Positions 1 to 8,371 of a stretch of 64,000 nt of DNA are shown here, piece after piece (the stretch's first letter is position 1; each line of letters opens with the position of its first letter). Source of the DNA: an uncultured Oscillospiraceae bacterium (GTDB taxonomy: Bacteria; Bacillota; Clostridia; Oscillospirales; Oscillospiraceae); contig CAJUKT010000001.1 in assembly GCA_910587255.1 (NCBI GenBank), forward strand, positions 1-64,000, given 5' to 3'. A program made the position numbers and the translations under genes. Under the pieces are notes generated by a model. That model was not told where the DNA came from, did no database searches, and saw only the letters and a program-made list of their open reading frames with translations.

Positions 1-966
1 GACGAACAGGTCGTCGCCCACCAGCTGCACCTTGGAGCCGATGGCCTTGGTGAGCATGGCCCAGCCCTCCCAGTCGTCCTCGGCCATGCCGTCCTCCAGG
101 GAGATGATGGGGTAGGTGTCGGCGAACTTCTTCCACATGTTCACCAGCTGCTGCTGGGTCATCTTCTTGCCGGACTTGGGCTGGACGTAGCACTTCTCCT
201 CGTCGTTCCACCACTCGGAGGAGGCGGCGTCGATGGCAATCATGAAGTCCTCGCCGGGCTTGTAGCCGGCCTCGGAGATGGCCTGCACAATGACCTTCAG
301 GGCGTCCTCGTCCTTCTTCAGGTTGGGGGCGTAGCCGCCCTCGTCGCCCACGCCGGCGGCGGGGGTGCCGTTGTCCTTCAGGGTCTTCTTCAGCTGGTGG
401 AACACCTCGGCGCACATCTGGAGGGCCTTCTTCCAGCAGCAGGCGCCCACGGGCATAATCATGAACTCCTGAATCTCCACGTTGTTGGTGGCGTGCGCGC
501 CGCCGTTGAGGATGTTCATCATGGGGACGGGCAGGGTCTTGGCGTTGACGCCGCCGATATAGTTGTAAAGGCTGGTGCCCATGCTCTCAGCGGCGGCCTT
601 GGCCACGGCCAGGGAGCAGCCAAGAATGGCGTTGGCGCCCAGGCGGCCCTTGTTGGGGGTGCCGTCCAGCTCGATCATGGCCTTGTCGATGGACACCTGG
701 TCCAGGGCGTTCATGCCGATCAGGCACTCGGCCAGCTCGGTGTTCACGTTGCTGACGGCCTTCTCCACACCCTTGCCCAGATAGCGGTCCTTGTCGCCGT
801 CGCGCAGCTCGCAGGCCTCGTGCACGCCGGTGGAAGCGCCGGAGGGCACAGCGGCGCGGCCCATGGTGCCGTCCTCCAGGACGACCTCCACCTCGACGGT
901 GGGATTGCCGCGGGAGTCAATAATTTCACGGCCGAGGACATCAACAATTTCAAGCATCTGTTTCAT
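1..966 (-). CDS. eno: Enolase, C-terminus cut by window edge
   Basis: Phosphopyruvate hydratase of lower glycolysis, converting 2-phosphoglycerate to PEP in the cytoplasm. The 322 visible codons begin [20 protein letters not shown], followed by the family motifs [28 protein letters not shown] and [11 protein letters not shown]. Translation runs in frame off the left edge after VGDDLFV, so roughly the last quarter is missing. An AAGGAGC ribosome site lies just upstream of the ATG at 966, which favours this start over the internal ATG three codons later. It is the last gene of a leftward pgk-tpiA-gpmI-eno run. Identity is very secure. Confidence 0.97.
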   Translation of the reverse strand, partial: MKQMLEIVDVLGREIIDSRGNPTVEVEVVLEDGTMGRAAVPSGASTGVHEACELRDGDKDRYLGKGVEKAVSNVNTELAECLIGMNALDQVSIDKAMIELDGTPNKGRLGANAILGCSLAVAKAAAESMGTSLYNYIGGVNAKTLPVPMMNILNGGAHATNNVEIQEFMIMPVGACCWKKALQMCAEVFHQLKKTLKDNGTPAAGVGDEGGYAPNLKKDEDALKVIVQAISEAGYKPGEDFMIAIDAASSEWWNDEEKCYVQPKSGKKMTQQQLVNMWKKFADTYPIISLEDGMAEDDWEGWAMLTKAIGSKVQLVGDDLFV

Positions 967-1019
967 GGGAATCAAGCTCCTTTCAATTTTCGCAATCTCA
1001 TAATGGTGCAAACCCCTCT

Positions 1020-1085
1020 GTAGGGGCACACACCGCGCGCCCGAAGGGGATGGCCGGGGGCCGGGCGCATGGTGTGCGCCCCTAC
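1020..1085. repeat. Intergenic inverted repeat between gpmI and eno
   Basis: Arms of 15 nt (GTAGGGGCACACACC at 1020-1034 and GGTGTGCGCCCCTAC at 1071-1085) pair with one mismatch around a GC-rich centre. No T-tract follows on either strand. It may be a dispersed palindromic repeat or a processing hairpin in the glycolytic transcript. Confidence 0.6.
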
Positions 1086-1107
1086 GCAAGGGGACGGGGA
1101 CAGGTGG

Positions 1108-2631
1108 TTATTTTACAATCAGGGTCTCGCCCGTCATCTCAGCAGGCTTGTTCAGGCCCATCAGGTCCAGCATAGTGGGGGCCAGGTCGGCCAGGCGGCC
1201 ATCCCGCAGCTTCACGTCCGCGCCCACCACGCAGCAGGGCACCAGGTTGGTGGTGTGGGCGGTGAAGGGGGAGCCGTCAGCCTCCGCCATATGCTCGGCA
1301 TTGCCGTGGTCGGCGGTGATGATGGCCACGCCGCCCATCTCCCGGGTGGCTGCCACCACCTGGCCCACGCCGTCGTCCACCGCCTCGGCGGCTTTGACTG
1401 CGGCGTCGAATACGCCGGTGTGGCCCACCATGTCGCAGTTGGCGAAGTTGAGGATCACCACGTCATACTTGCCGCTTTTGATGCGCTCCACCGCCTCGGC
1501 GGTGACCTGGGGCTGGCTCATTTCAGGCTGTAGGTCATAGGTAGCCACCTTGGGGGAGGGGATGAGGCAGCGGTCCTCGCCGGAGAACACCTGCTCCATG
1601 CCGCCGTTGAAGAAGAAGGTGACGTGGGCGTACTTCTCCGTCTCGGCGATGCGCAGCTGGGTCATGTTCTGCTGGGCGATATACTCCCCGAAGATGTTGT
1701 TCAGGCTCTCCTTGGGGAACGCGATGGCCACGTTGGGCATGGACGCGTCGTAGGAGGTGGTGCACACGTAGTTCACGTGGAAGAAGCCCTTTTTGCGCTC
1801 AAAGCCGGTGAAATCGGGATCCACGAAGGTGCGGGTGATCTCCCTGGCCCGGTCGGGACGGAAGTTCATGAAGATGATGGCATCCCCCTCGCCGATTTCC
1901 GCGTCTTCGGCGGTGACGACAGGCACCACGAACTCGTCGGTGACGCCGGCGTCATAGCTGGCCTGCATGGCCCCCACCGGGTCGCCGATGAAGCGCTGCT
2001 CGCTTTCGCCGTACACCATGGCCTGATAGGCGCGCTCCACCCGGTCCCAGTTGGTGTCCCGGTCCATGGCGTAGTACCGCCCGGAGATGGTGGCGATCTG
2101 GGCCCCGTACCGGTCGCAGGCCTGCTTCATCTGGGCCACAAAGTCCTTGCCGGAGGTGGGGGGCACGTCGCGCCCGTCCATGAAGCAGTGCACGAAAATC
2201 CTGGGGCAGCCCAGGCCGTGGGCCATCTTCACCGCCGCCTCAATGTGGGTGATGTGGCTGTGGACGCCGCCGTTGGACATCAGGCCGTAAATGTGGACCG
2301 CCTTCCCGGCGTTTTTGGCCGCCAGCATGGCGTCCTTATAGGCGGGGTTCTCAAAAAAGTCCCCGTCCTGAATGGCCTTGGTGATCTTGGGCAGATCCTG
2401 GAACACCACCCGGCCTGCGCCGATGTTGGTGTGGCCCACCTCGCTGTTTCCCATCTGGCCGTCGGGCAGGCCCACGTCCAGCCCGGAAGCGGACAGCCTG
2501 CATGTGGGGTTTTCCGCGAAAATACTGCCCAGGTTGGGGGTGTGGGCGGCCTTGATGGCGTTGTCCCCCGCCGCGGCGGAGGTGGACAGCCCATAGCCGT
2601 CCATGATGATTAGGGTAGTGGGTGTTTTCAT
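1108..2631 (-). CDS. gpmI: 2,3-bisphosphoglycerate-independent phosphoglycerate mutase
   Basis: Interconverts 3- and 2-phosphoglycerate using two Mn ions; alkaline phosphatase superfamily. The 507-aa product shows the metal-binding MDGYG motif (Asp11), the phosphoserine loop GQMGNSEVGHTNIGAGR (Ser63) and the C-terminal ITADHGNAE metal motif. Length is normal for the family (about 510). An ATG six bases upstream (2637) abuts the GAGGT ribosome site with no spacing, whereas the ATG at 2631 has a 6-nt spacing, so 2631 is preferred. It sits between tpiA and eno in the glycolytic run. Confidence 0.96.
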   Translation of the reverse strand: MKTPTTLIIMDGYGLSTSAAAGDNAIKAAHTPNLGSIFAENPTCRLSASGLDVGLPDGQMGNSEVGHTNIGAGRVVFQDLPKITKAIQDGDFFENPAYKDAMLAAKNAGKAVHIYGLMSNGGVHSHITHIEAAVKMAHGLGCPRIFVHCFMDGRDVPPTSGKDFVAQMKQACDRYGAQIATISGRYYAMDRDTNWDRVERAYQAMVYGESEQRFIGDPVGAMQASYDAGVTDEFVVPVVTAEDAEIGEGDAIIFMNFRPDRAREITRTFVDPDFTGFERKKGFFHVNYVCTTSYDASMPNVAIAFPKESLNNIFGEYIAQQNMTQLRIAETEKYAHVTFFFNGGMEQVFSGEDRCLIPSPKVATYDLQPEMSQPQVTAEAVERIKSGKYDVVILNFANCDMVGHTGVFDAAVKAAEAVDDGVGQVVAATREMGGVAIITADHGNAEHMAEADGSPFTAHTTNLVPCCVVGADVKLRDGRLADLAPTMLDLMGLNKPAEMTGETLIVK

Positions 2632-2639
2632 AAACATAC

Positions 2640-2778
2640 CTCGTTGTCACGCTGCGCGCCCTCCGCAACGGCGTCTAAGCCACTCCGACTGCGCGCGCCG
2701 TTTGCCGGCCCTGCGGGCCGCCAAGCCGTCCACTTCGCTTCGTGTCTTAGCCGCCTGCTCCCGGGCGCTCCGCGCTTC
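2640..2778. repeat. GC-rich intergenic repeat between tpiA and gpmI
   Basis: A non-coding 139-bp stretch with the low-complexity vocabulary (cacgctgcgc, ccgactgcgcgc, cacttcgcttcg) shared with 4905-5100, 13310-13615 and 16911-17215. It separates two genes that otherwise look co-transcribed. Seen by eye; no alignment was run. Confidence 0.5.
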
Positions 2779-3552
2779 TTATTCCTGGTTGGCCGCGTTA
2801 ATAATGGCCATGAAGTCGTCGGGCTTCAGGGCCGCGCCGCCGATGAGCCCGCCGTCGATGTCGGGCTGGGCCAGCAGCTCGTGGGCGTTCTTGGCGTTCA
2901 TGGAGCCGCCGTACTGGATGGTGACGGCGCGGGCCACCCGGGCCCCGTACTGCTTGCGGATGATGGTGCGGATGTGGGTGCACACCTCGCCCGCCTGCTC
3001 GGCGGTGGCGGTCTTGCCGGTGCCGATGGCCCAGATGGGCTCGTAGGCCACCACCACCCGGCGCACCTGGCTCTCGTTCAGCCCCGCCAGGGCCACCTTC
3101 ACCTGGTAGGAGATCAGCTCGTTGGTGACGCCCAGCTCCCGCTGCTCCAGGCTCTCGCCCACGCACACGATGGGCCGCAAACCGGCCTCCAGGGCGGCGT
3201 GGACCTTCTTGTTCACGGTGAAGTCGGTCTCGTTATAGTACTGCCGCCGCTCGGAGTGGCCGATGATGACGTACTTGGCGCCCACGTCCTTGAGCATCTC
3301 CACCGTGACCTCGCCGGTAAAGGCGCCGCTGGCCTCGTAGTGGCAGGTCTCGCCGCCGATGGACACCCGGGTGTCCTTGAACAGGCGCACCGCGCCGGGG
3401 ATGTTCACGCCGGGGACGCACAGCACCACCTCGCACCACTTATGGCGGCCAAGCTGGGGCTTGATGGCCTCGGCGAACGCCTTGGCCTCGGTGAGGGTTT
3501 TGTTCATCTTCCAGTTGCCAGCGATGATGGTCTTGCGGTACTTGAGGTTCAT
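2779..3552 (-). CDS. tpiA: Triosephosphate isomerase
   Basis: Interconverts DHAP and glyceraldehyde-3-phosphate in the cytoplasm. The 257-aa protein carries the catalytic Lys in AGNWKMN near the N-terminus, the electrophilic His in IGHSERR, the catalytic Glu in [10 protein letters not shown], and the phosphate-binding YGGS and GGLIGGAAL loops near the end. The ATG at 3552 has an AAGGGAG ribosome site. Length is standard. It lies directly downstream of pgk (36-nt gap). Confidence 0.97.
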   Translation of the reverse strand: MNLKYRKTIIAGNWKMNKTLTEAKAFAEAIKPQLGRHKWCEVVLCVPGVNIPGAVRLFKDTRVSIGGETCHYEASGAFTGEVTVEMLKDVGAKYVIIGHSERRQYYNETDFTVNKKVHAALEAGLRPIVCVGESLEQRELGVTNELISYQVKVALAGLNESQVRRVVVAYEPIWAIGTGKTATAEQAGEVCTHIRTIIRKQYGARVARAVTIQYGGSMNAKNAHELLAQPDIDGGLIGGAALKPDDFMAIINAANQE

Positions 3553-3588
3553 TTGTGGAACTCCCTTCTTTTATTTGAAAAAGTGTGT

Positions 3589-4860
3589 TTATGCGTCCAG
3601 CAGGCAGGCTACGCCCGGCAGCTCCTTGCCTTCCATGAACTCCAGGGAGGCGCCGCCGCCGGTGGAGATATGGGTCATCTTGTCGGCGTAGCCCAGCTGC
3701 TGCACCGCCGCCGCGCTGTCGCCGCCGCCGATGATGGTGATGGCGCTGGTCTTGGACAGCGCCTCGGCCACGGCCTTGGTGCCCGCGGCAAACTTCTCAA
3801 ACTCGAACACGCCCATGGGGCCGTTCCAGATGACGGTGCCCGCGTCGGCCACCGCGTCGCAATAGAGCTTCACGGTCTCGGGGCCGATGTCCAGGCCCTG
3901 CCAGCCGTCGGGGATCTGGCCGGCCTTGACCACATTGCTCTCGGCGTCGGGGGCGAACTTGTCGGCGGTCACGGTGTCCACGGGGAGCAGCAGCTTCACA
4001 CCCTTGTCCGCAGCCTTCTTCACCATGTCGTTAGCGTAGTCCTTCCAATCCTCCTCCAGCAGGGAATCGCCCACCTGGCCGCCCTGGGCGGCGGAGAAGG
4101 TGTAGGCCATGCCGCCGCCGATGATGATGGTGTCGGCGATCTCCAGCAGGTTGTTGATAACGCCGATCTTGGAGCTCACCTTGGAGCCGCCCAGGATAGC
4201 CACGAGGGGGCGCTTGGGATTGGCCAGCGCGCCGCCGATGAAGTCCAGCTCCTTCTGGATCAGGAAGCCGGACACGGCGGGCAGGTAGTCGGCCACGCCG
4301 GCGGTGGAGGCGTGGGCGCGGTGGACCGCGCCGAAGGCGTCGGACACGTACACCTCGGCCATGGCGGCCATCTTCTTGGCCAGCTCCGGGTCGTTCTTGG
4401 TCTCGCCCTTCTCAAAGCGGGTATTCTGGAGCAGGAGGATCTCGCCGGGCTTGAGGGCGGCGGCCTTGGCGGTGGCGTCGGGGCCCACCACGTCGTCGGC
4501 CAGGATCACGTCCTGGCCCAGCAGCTCGCCCAGGCGGGCGGCCACCGGCTCCATGCGCAGCTCGGCCAGGGACTTCTTCCACTTCTCCTCGGTGATGGAC
4601 GCCTCATCCTTGCCCTTCTCCAGCTGCTTTTTCTTGTAGCTGTCGAAGGTGGCCACCGGCTTGCCCATGTGGGAGCAGGCGATGACCGCCGCGCCCTGCT
4701 CCAGCAGGTACTGGATGGTGGGCAGGGCGGCGCGGATGCGCTTGTCGTCGGTGATGACGCCGCTGCCGTCCTTGGCCATGGGCACGTTGAAGTCGCAGCG
4801 AAGAAGAACCTTCTTGCCCTTCACGTCGATGTCCTTGACCGTCTTCTTGTTGTAATTCAT
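3589..4860 (-). CDS. pgk: Phosphoglycerate kinase
   Basis: Transfers phosphate from 1,3-bisphosphoglycerate to ADP in glycolysis. The N-terminal signature [13 protein letters not shown], the SHMGKP loop, the hinge and [14 protein letters not shown] segment, and the C-terminal nucleotide-binding [11 protein letters not shown] are all present. At 423 aa it is about 25 residues longer than most bacterial Pgk. The surplus is a Lys/Glu-rich stretch (about residues 73-98) between the SHMGKP loop and the [11 protein letters not shown] helix. The RBS is AAAGGAG before the ATG at 4860. It is the first gene of the pgk-tpiA-gpmI-eno run; no gap gene lies beside it. Confidence 0.97.
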   Translation of the reverse strand: MNYNKKTVKDIDVKGKKVLLRCDFNVPMAKDGSGVITDDKRIRAALPTIQYLLEQGAAVIACSHMGKPVATFDSYKKKQLEKGKDEASITEEKWKKSLAELRMEPVAARLGELLGQDVILADDVVGPDATAKAAALKPGEILLLQNTRFEKGETKNDPELAKKMAAMAEVYVSDAFGAVHRAHASTAGVADYLPAVSGFLIQKELDFIGGALANPKRPLVAILGGSKVSSKIGVINNLLEIADTIIIGGGMAYTFSAAQGGQVGDSLLEEDWKDYANDMVKKAADKGVKLLLPVDTVTADKFAPDAESNVVKAGQIPDGWQGLDIGPETVKLYCDAVADAGTVIWNGPMGVFEFEKFAAGTKAVAEALSKTSAITIIGGGDSAAAVQQLGYADKMTHISTGGGASLEFMEGKELPGVACLLDA

Positions 4861-4904
4861 GGTAATCTAGCTCCTTTCAGTATTACAATTTGAAGTGTTA
4901 TCAG

Positions 4905-5100
4905 CTTAAAAAACGGGCTCTGCGGGCCCTCCGCTCACCACGGCTGCGCGCTTCCCGCCTGTCACGCTGCGCCTGTTCGCCACGCGCGGCTTCCCTACGC
5001 CTCGGGCTGGCCTCTGGGGCCTGCGGCCCCATCGCCTGCCCTCGCTTCGGTCCATCCGCGCTGCTCACCACGGCTGCGCGCTTCCCGCCGCCATCTCCCC
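4905..5100. repeat. GC-rich intergenic repeat between trmL and pgk
   Basis: Contains the block ccacggctgcgcgcttcccgcc twice (about 4938-4960 and 5067-5090), and a gcttcggtccatccgcgctg block that recurs near 13590 and 17160. It runs into the trmL 3' end, which may owe its last dozen residues to the repeat. No gene or clear terminator is seen between pgk and trmL. Confidence 0.55.
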
Positions 5101-5565
5101 CGTCCCGCTCAGCCCCGGGAAGCCCTGCTGTCTCAGGGCCTCATAGGCCAGCACCGCCACCGAATTTGCCAGATTCAGGCTGCGGGCGTCCCCGCGCATG
5201 GGGATGCGGATGCAGCGCCGGGCATGGGCCAGCCGGAACGCCTCGGGCAGGCCCGCGGTCTCCTTGCCGAAGAACAGCCAGCACCCGTCTGAAAACCGGG
5301 CCTGGGAATAGTCCTGGGGGGCCTTGGTGGTGGCCAGCCAGAGGTCGTCCACCTGGTTTCGGGAAAACAGCTCCTCCAGGCTTTGGTAAACAGTGAGGTC
5401 CACCATCGGCCAGTAATCCAGCCCCGCCCGCTTCACCGCCTTTTCGCTGATGTCAAACCCCAGGGGCTCCACCAGATGGAGGCGGCAGCGGGTGGCGGCG
5501 CAGGTACGGGCGATATTGCCGCAGTTCTGCGGGATTTCCGGCTCAACTAACACGATATTGACCAT
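5065..5565 (-). CDS. trmL: tRNA (cytidine(34)-2'-O)-methyltransferase
   Basis: SPOUT-class methyltransferase that modifies the wobble C/U34 of tRNA-Leu isoacceptors. The protein begins MVNIVLVEPEIPQNCGNIAR, the diagnostic TrmL/YibK N-terminus. It continues with the knotted C-terminal region containing FGKETAGLPE and IRIPMRGDARSLNLANSV, which forms the SAM pocket. The ATG at 5565 has a GGGGGA site about 4-6 nt upstream. A TTG 12 nt further up overlaps that ribosome site and is disfavoured. The product is 166 aa, slightly long, with a C-terminal tail (GLSGTGEMAAGSAQPW) that lies in repeat sequence. Confidence 0.93.
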   Translation of the reverse strand: MVNIVLVEPEIPQNCGNIARTCAATRCRLHLVEPLGFDISEKAVKRAGLDYWPMVDLTVYQSLEELFSRNQVDDLWLATTKAPQDYSQARFSDGCWLFFGKETAGLPEAFRLAHARRCIRIPMRGDARSLNLANSVAVLAYEALRQQGFPGLSGTGEMAAGSAQPW

Positions 5566-5597
5566 ATGTTCCCCCAAATCCTCTCTCGACCATGCAC

Positions 5598-5626
5598 ATT
5601 ATAGACGCTTGCCAAAAAAATAGCAA
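5598..5626 (-). promoter_or_regulatory. Sigma-A type promoter of trmL
   Basis: Read on the minus strand: TTGCTA (5621-5626), 17-nt spacer, TATAAT (5598-5603), about 33 nt before the trmL ATG. Confidence 0.7.
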
Positions 5627-5829
5627 GAGAAAATGTGGCGAAACCGTCAAAAATTTACCCGTTTTTGCTGGCACATTGAACAGCATCCCTCTGATTTTCC
5701 AGATTTTTAGAAACAGGGGCCAGAATTCCCCGGGCCGGGCGGAATTTTTTATCTCCCGTGCAACCCTCCGGCCGGGCGGCGGGTATTGTCAATAGGACGG
5801 GCTGAATTCGTGCGGCCCGGCGGCAGAGG

Positions 5830-5858
5830 TTGCCATTTCCCCCCGCCTGTGCTACAAT
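5830..5858 (+). promoter_or_regulatory. Sigma-A type promoter of udk
   Basis: TTGCCA (5830-5835), 17-nt spacer, TACAAT (5853-5858), 46 nt before the udk start. Confidence 0.75.
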
Positions 5859-5904
5859 AGCGGCAAATTGCCGCAGCGGCGCATACAAACGGGAGGATGA
5901 GCGT

Positions 5905-6522
5905 ATGGACACCATGATCATCGGCATTGCCGGGGGCACCGGCTCGGGCAAGACCACCTTGACCCGCAGGCTTCAGGACGCTTTCGGGGCAGACGTATCC
6001 GTGGTCTACCACGACAACTACTATAAAAAGCACGTGGGGATGACCTATGAGGAGCGGGCGGCGCTGAACTACGACCACCCGGACGCCTTCGACACCGGCC
6101 TGATGGTGGACGACCTTCGGAAGCTGGCGGCGGGGCAGGCCATCCGCAGCCCGGTGTACGACTACTCCATCCACAACCGCTCGGAGGAAACGGTGGAGGT
6201 GCGCCCTACCAAGGTGGTTATCGTGGAGGGCATCCTCATTTTCGCCGATCCGGCCCTGCGGGAGCTGATGGACGTGAAGATCTTCGTGGACACCGACGCC
6301 GACGTGCGCATACTGCGCCGCATCCTTCGGGACGTGAAGGAGCGGGGCCGTTCTCTGGACTCGGTGATCTCCCAGTACCTCAACACCGTCAAGCCCATGC
6401 ACGAGCAGTTTGTCCAGCCCTCGCGCCAGTACGCCGACATCGTGGTGCTGGCCGGGGGGCACAACCTGGTGGCGCTGGATATGATTACCCAGCGCATCCG
6501 GGGCCATATCGAGAACCGCTAG
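5905..6522 (+). CDS. udk: Uridine kinase
   Basis: Phosphorylates uridine and cytidine to the monophosphates in pyrimidine salvage. The 205-aa protein has the P-loop GIAGGTGSGKTT, the substrate segment YHDNYYK, NYDHPDAFD, and VVIVEGILIFADPALRELMD (Walker B-like). The ATG at 5905 follows GGGAGGATGAGCG; longer in-frame starts lack this site and begin upstream of the promoter. The TAG stop is partly contributed by the terminal bases of a MITE-like element. Confidence 0.95.
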   Translation: MDTMIIGIAGGTGSGKTTLTRRLQDAFGADVSVVYHDNYYKKHVGMTYEERAALNYDHPDAFDTGLMVDDLRKLAAGQAIRSPVYDYSIHNRSEETVEVRPTKVVIVEGILIFADPALRELMDVKIFVDTDADVRILRRILRDVKERGRSLDSVISQYLNTVKPMHEQFVQPSRQYADIVVLAGGHNLVALDMITQRIRGHIENR

Positions 6523-6684
6523 GCGCTGTTTGAACATTGACGGTGTGCCCGGCGGCAAGGGATTCTTTCGCCAGACAAGGCGGTTTGACGCCAAAATACT
6601 TTGTGTATTTCAAGTCAAATCAACGGCATATGGCGGAAAAAGACCTGTCGTTTGGGCATGTTGGCAATTTTCAAACGAGCCCTA
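6520..6684. mobile_element. MITE-like element, copy A1
   Basis: A 161-bp element (6522-6682) flanked on both sides by TA. The ends form an inverted repeat: left GGCGCTGTTTGAACATTG, right CAATTTTCAAACGAGCCC, with 11-12 inner bases paired. It is nearly identical to 41661-41821 over its whole length. It encodes no transposase; small ORFs inside are not credible genes. TA flanks suggest mobilisation in trans by an IS630/Tc1-mariner type transposase. Confidence 0.8.
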
Positions 6685-6817
6685 GACGCAAGGAAACCCG
6701 CCAAACCGGGCAGACTATAGGGCGCATGGCGTGCCCTCCGGCCTGTCCCGGCCCGTGCGGTCCGGCGTTTTGGTTCCCGCAGCGCAAAAATTTGATTATT
6801 TTAAGGAGAATGCCGTT

Positions 6818-7342
6818 ATGAAAAAGCTCGTTTCCCTGTGCACTGCCGCTGTGCTGTGCCTGACCCTGCTGGCCTCCTGCGCCCCCAAGCCGGACGGCAG
6901 CAGCCCCTCCCCCAGCCCCGACGCGGAGCCCGTGGATCTGGCCGCCTTTGCCCAGAGCGTCCAGACAAGCCATCCGTTCGCCTCTCTGGAGAAGGCCGAC
7001 CCCGCCGATGAGGAGCTGGGCGCCATCATGCTGGAAAACAACTACCCCGGCCTGAAGGACATGGACCTGGAGCAGACGGAGGTCTATCTGCCCATGATCT
7101 CCTTCAGCGGCGGGGAGCTGGCCCTGGCCCAGGCTAAGAGCGCCGAGGACGCGGCCAAGGTGAAGGAGATCTTCCAGGCCCGCGTCGACGCCAAGGGCAC
7201 CGACGGCCCGGGCAACTACCCCGAGGAGGTGGAGATGTGGCAGCGCAGCGCCCAGGTGGTGGAAAACGGCAATTATATCATGCTGGTCTGCCACGACGAC
7301 GCGGACGCCATTGTGGAGGAGTTCAACGCCCTGTTCGCGTAA
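6818..7342 (+). CDS. Lipoprotein, DUF4358-like, paralogue of the next gene
   Basis: A 174-aa predicted lipoprotein: a lipobox signal (MKKLVSLCTAAVLCLTLLASC), a short Ser/Pro linker, then a globular domain of about 130 residues ending in NGNYIMLVCHDDADAIVEEF. This domain recurs in the gene at 7508 (NGNYVMMVVHENCDDIVAAF), so the two are paralogues. The fold resembles the small Firmicutes lipoprotein family DUF4358, function unknown. Start: ATG 6818 behind TTAAGGAGAATGCCGTT. The neighbourhood (MBOAT acyltransferase and DHHW protein) suggests a role at the cell surface, which is inference. Confidence 0.75.
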   Translation: MKKLVSLCTAAVLCLTLLASCAPKPDGSSPSPSPDAEPVDLAAFAQSVQTSHPFASLEKADPADEELGAIMLENNYPGLKDMDLEQTEVYLPMISFSGGELALAQAKSAEDAAKVKEIFQARVDAKGTDGPGNYPEEVEMWQRSAQVVENGNYIMLVCHDDADAIVEEFNALFA

Positions 7343-7352
7343 ACGGCGCGGG

Positions 7353-7458
7353 GCAGGCGGCTGCAAGGGGCTTGGAGCGCAGCGAAGCCGGGCGACGGGG
7401 CGCGCAACGCCCCGCAGGCCGGGCCGGAGTGAAAGCGTCCCGGCGTCCAGCCGCCTGC
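7353..7458. repeat. Long-range inverted repeat between the two lipoprotein genes
   Basis: GCAGGCGGCTG (7353-7363) is exactly complementary to CAGCCGCCTGC (7448-7458), enclosing 84 nt of GC-rich sequence with smaller stems (for example GGGGCGcgcaaCGCCCC). No T-tract follows. It may be a mobile palindromic repeat or an intercistronic RNA structure. Confidence 0.6.
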
Positions 7459-7507
7459 ACAGCGCAGCAACATAAGCAATTAAGCTATTAAAGGAGTTCT
7501 GTGACAT

Positions 7508-8290
7508 ATGAAAAAGCGTATTCTTGCCATGACCCTGTGCGCCGCCCTGGCGCTCTCCCTCCTGGCCGCGTGCAGCGACCGCGCCGCTCAGGAGAGCGTC
7601 ATCCCCACCGATCCCGCCGTCACCGACGGCCCCCTGGGCGATCCCGACCCCACCCAGGAGCCCTCCGACACCCCCAGCGAGGCGCCCTCTGAGCAGCCCT
7701 CCGAGGAGCCATCTGAGGAGCCCTCCCAGCAGCCCAGCGAGGAGCCCTCCACGGGCCCGGTGGAGAACCCCTCCCTCAAGCCCCTGCCCACCACGCCCGA
7801 ACCCACTCCCACACCCAAGCCCACTCCGGCGCCCACCCCCACCCCGGCCCCAGCGCCTGTGCCGGAGGCCACTCCCGCCCCCGCCGGGGACGTGGACCTG
7901 TCCGCCTTCTACACGGACATGACCGGCCAGTATGAGTTCGGCTTTTTGGAGCTGGCCTCCACCGAGCTGCTGGACGGCTACTACGCCGGGATGAGCGCCA
8001 TCGACGCCCAGCAGTGCCTGGTCTATATCACCATGTTGTCCATGAATAACGGCGAGTTCGGCCTGGGGCAGGTGAAGGACAGCGCCGATGTGGACACCGT
8101 GAAGGCCATCTTCCAGGCCCGCATCGACTATATGGTGGGGGACGGCGAGGGCCCCGGCGGCGCGTGGTATCCCGGGCCCACCGAGCAGTGGACCAATAAC
8201 TCCCGGGTGGTGTCCAACGGGAATTACGTCATGATGGTGGTTCACGAGAACTGCGACGACATTGTGGCGGCATTCAACGCGCTCTTCTGA
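7508..8290 (+). CDS. Lipoprotein with Pro/Ser/Glu-rich spacer, DUF4358-like
   Basis: A 260-aa predicted lipoprotein. It has a lipobox signal ending LLAAC, then a low-complexity linker (about residues 45-130) of PSEEPS and TPTP units of the kind that spans the cell wall, then a domain of about 130 residues homologous to the product at 6818. The RBS is AAAGGAG before ATG 7508. A strong terminator follows directly, so 6818-8331 looks like one two-gene transcript. Function unknown; the long spacer would hold the domain away from the membrane. Confidence 0.75.
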   Translation: MKKRILAMTLCAALALSLLAACSDRAAQESVIPTDPAVTDGPLGDPDPTQEPSDTPSEAPSEQPSEEPSEEPSQQPSEEPSTGPVENPSLKPLPTTPEPTPTPKPTPAPTPTPAPAPVPEATPAPAGDVDLSAFYTDMTGQYEFGFLELASTELLDGYYAGMSAIDAQQCLVYITMLSMNNGEFGLGQVKDSADVDTVKAIFQARIDYMVGDGEGPGGAWYPGPTEQWTNNSRVVSNGNYVMMVVHENCDDIVAAFNALF

Positions 8291-8303
8291 TACCGAATAC
8301 CCA

Positions 8304-8331
8304 GGGGGAGCGGCGCTGCCGCTCCCCCTTT
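8304..8331 (+). terminator. Rho-independent terminator after the lipoprotein pair
   Basis: Perfect 11-bp stem (GGGGGAGCGGC / GCCGCTCCCCC) with a 3-nt loop, followed by TTT. Confidence 0.85.
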
Positions 8332-8371
8332 CAAAATCAGCCCCAAAATCTTTCCGGCGAGGTGAAGGCCC

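Noticed and set aside
2644..4893. 749-codon plus-strand reading frame opposite tpiA and pgk
   Set aside because: Low-complexity His/Gly/Leu-rich translation typical of antisense to GC-rich genes; tpiA and pgk are unambiguous.
7670..7870. Repetitive CCCTCCGAGGAGCC-type units as a CRISPR or DNA satellite
   Set aside because: They encode the in-frame Pro/Ser/Glu and Thr/Pro spacer of a lipoprotein; there is no spacer-repeat structure. No CRISPR array was seen anywhere in the window.
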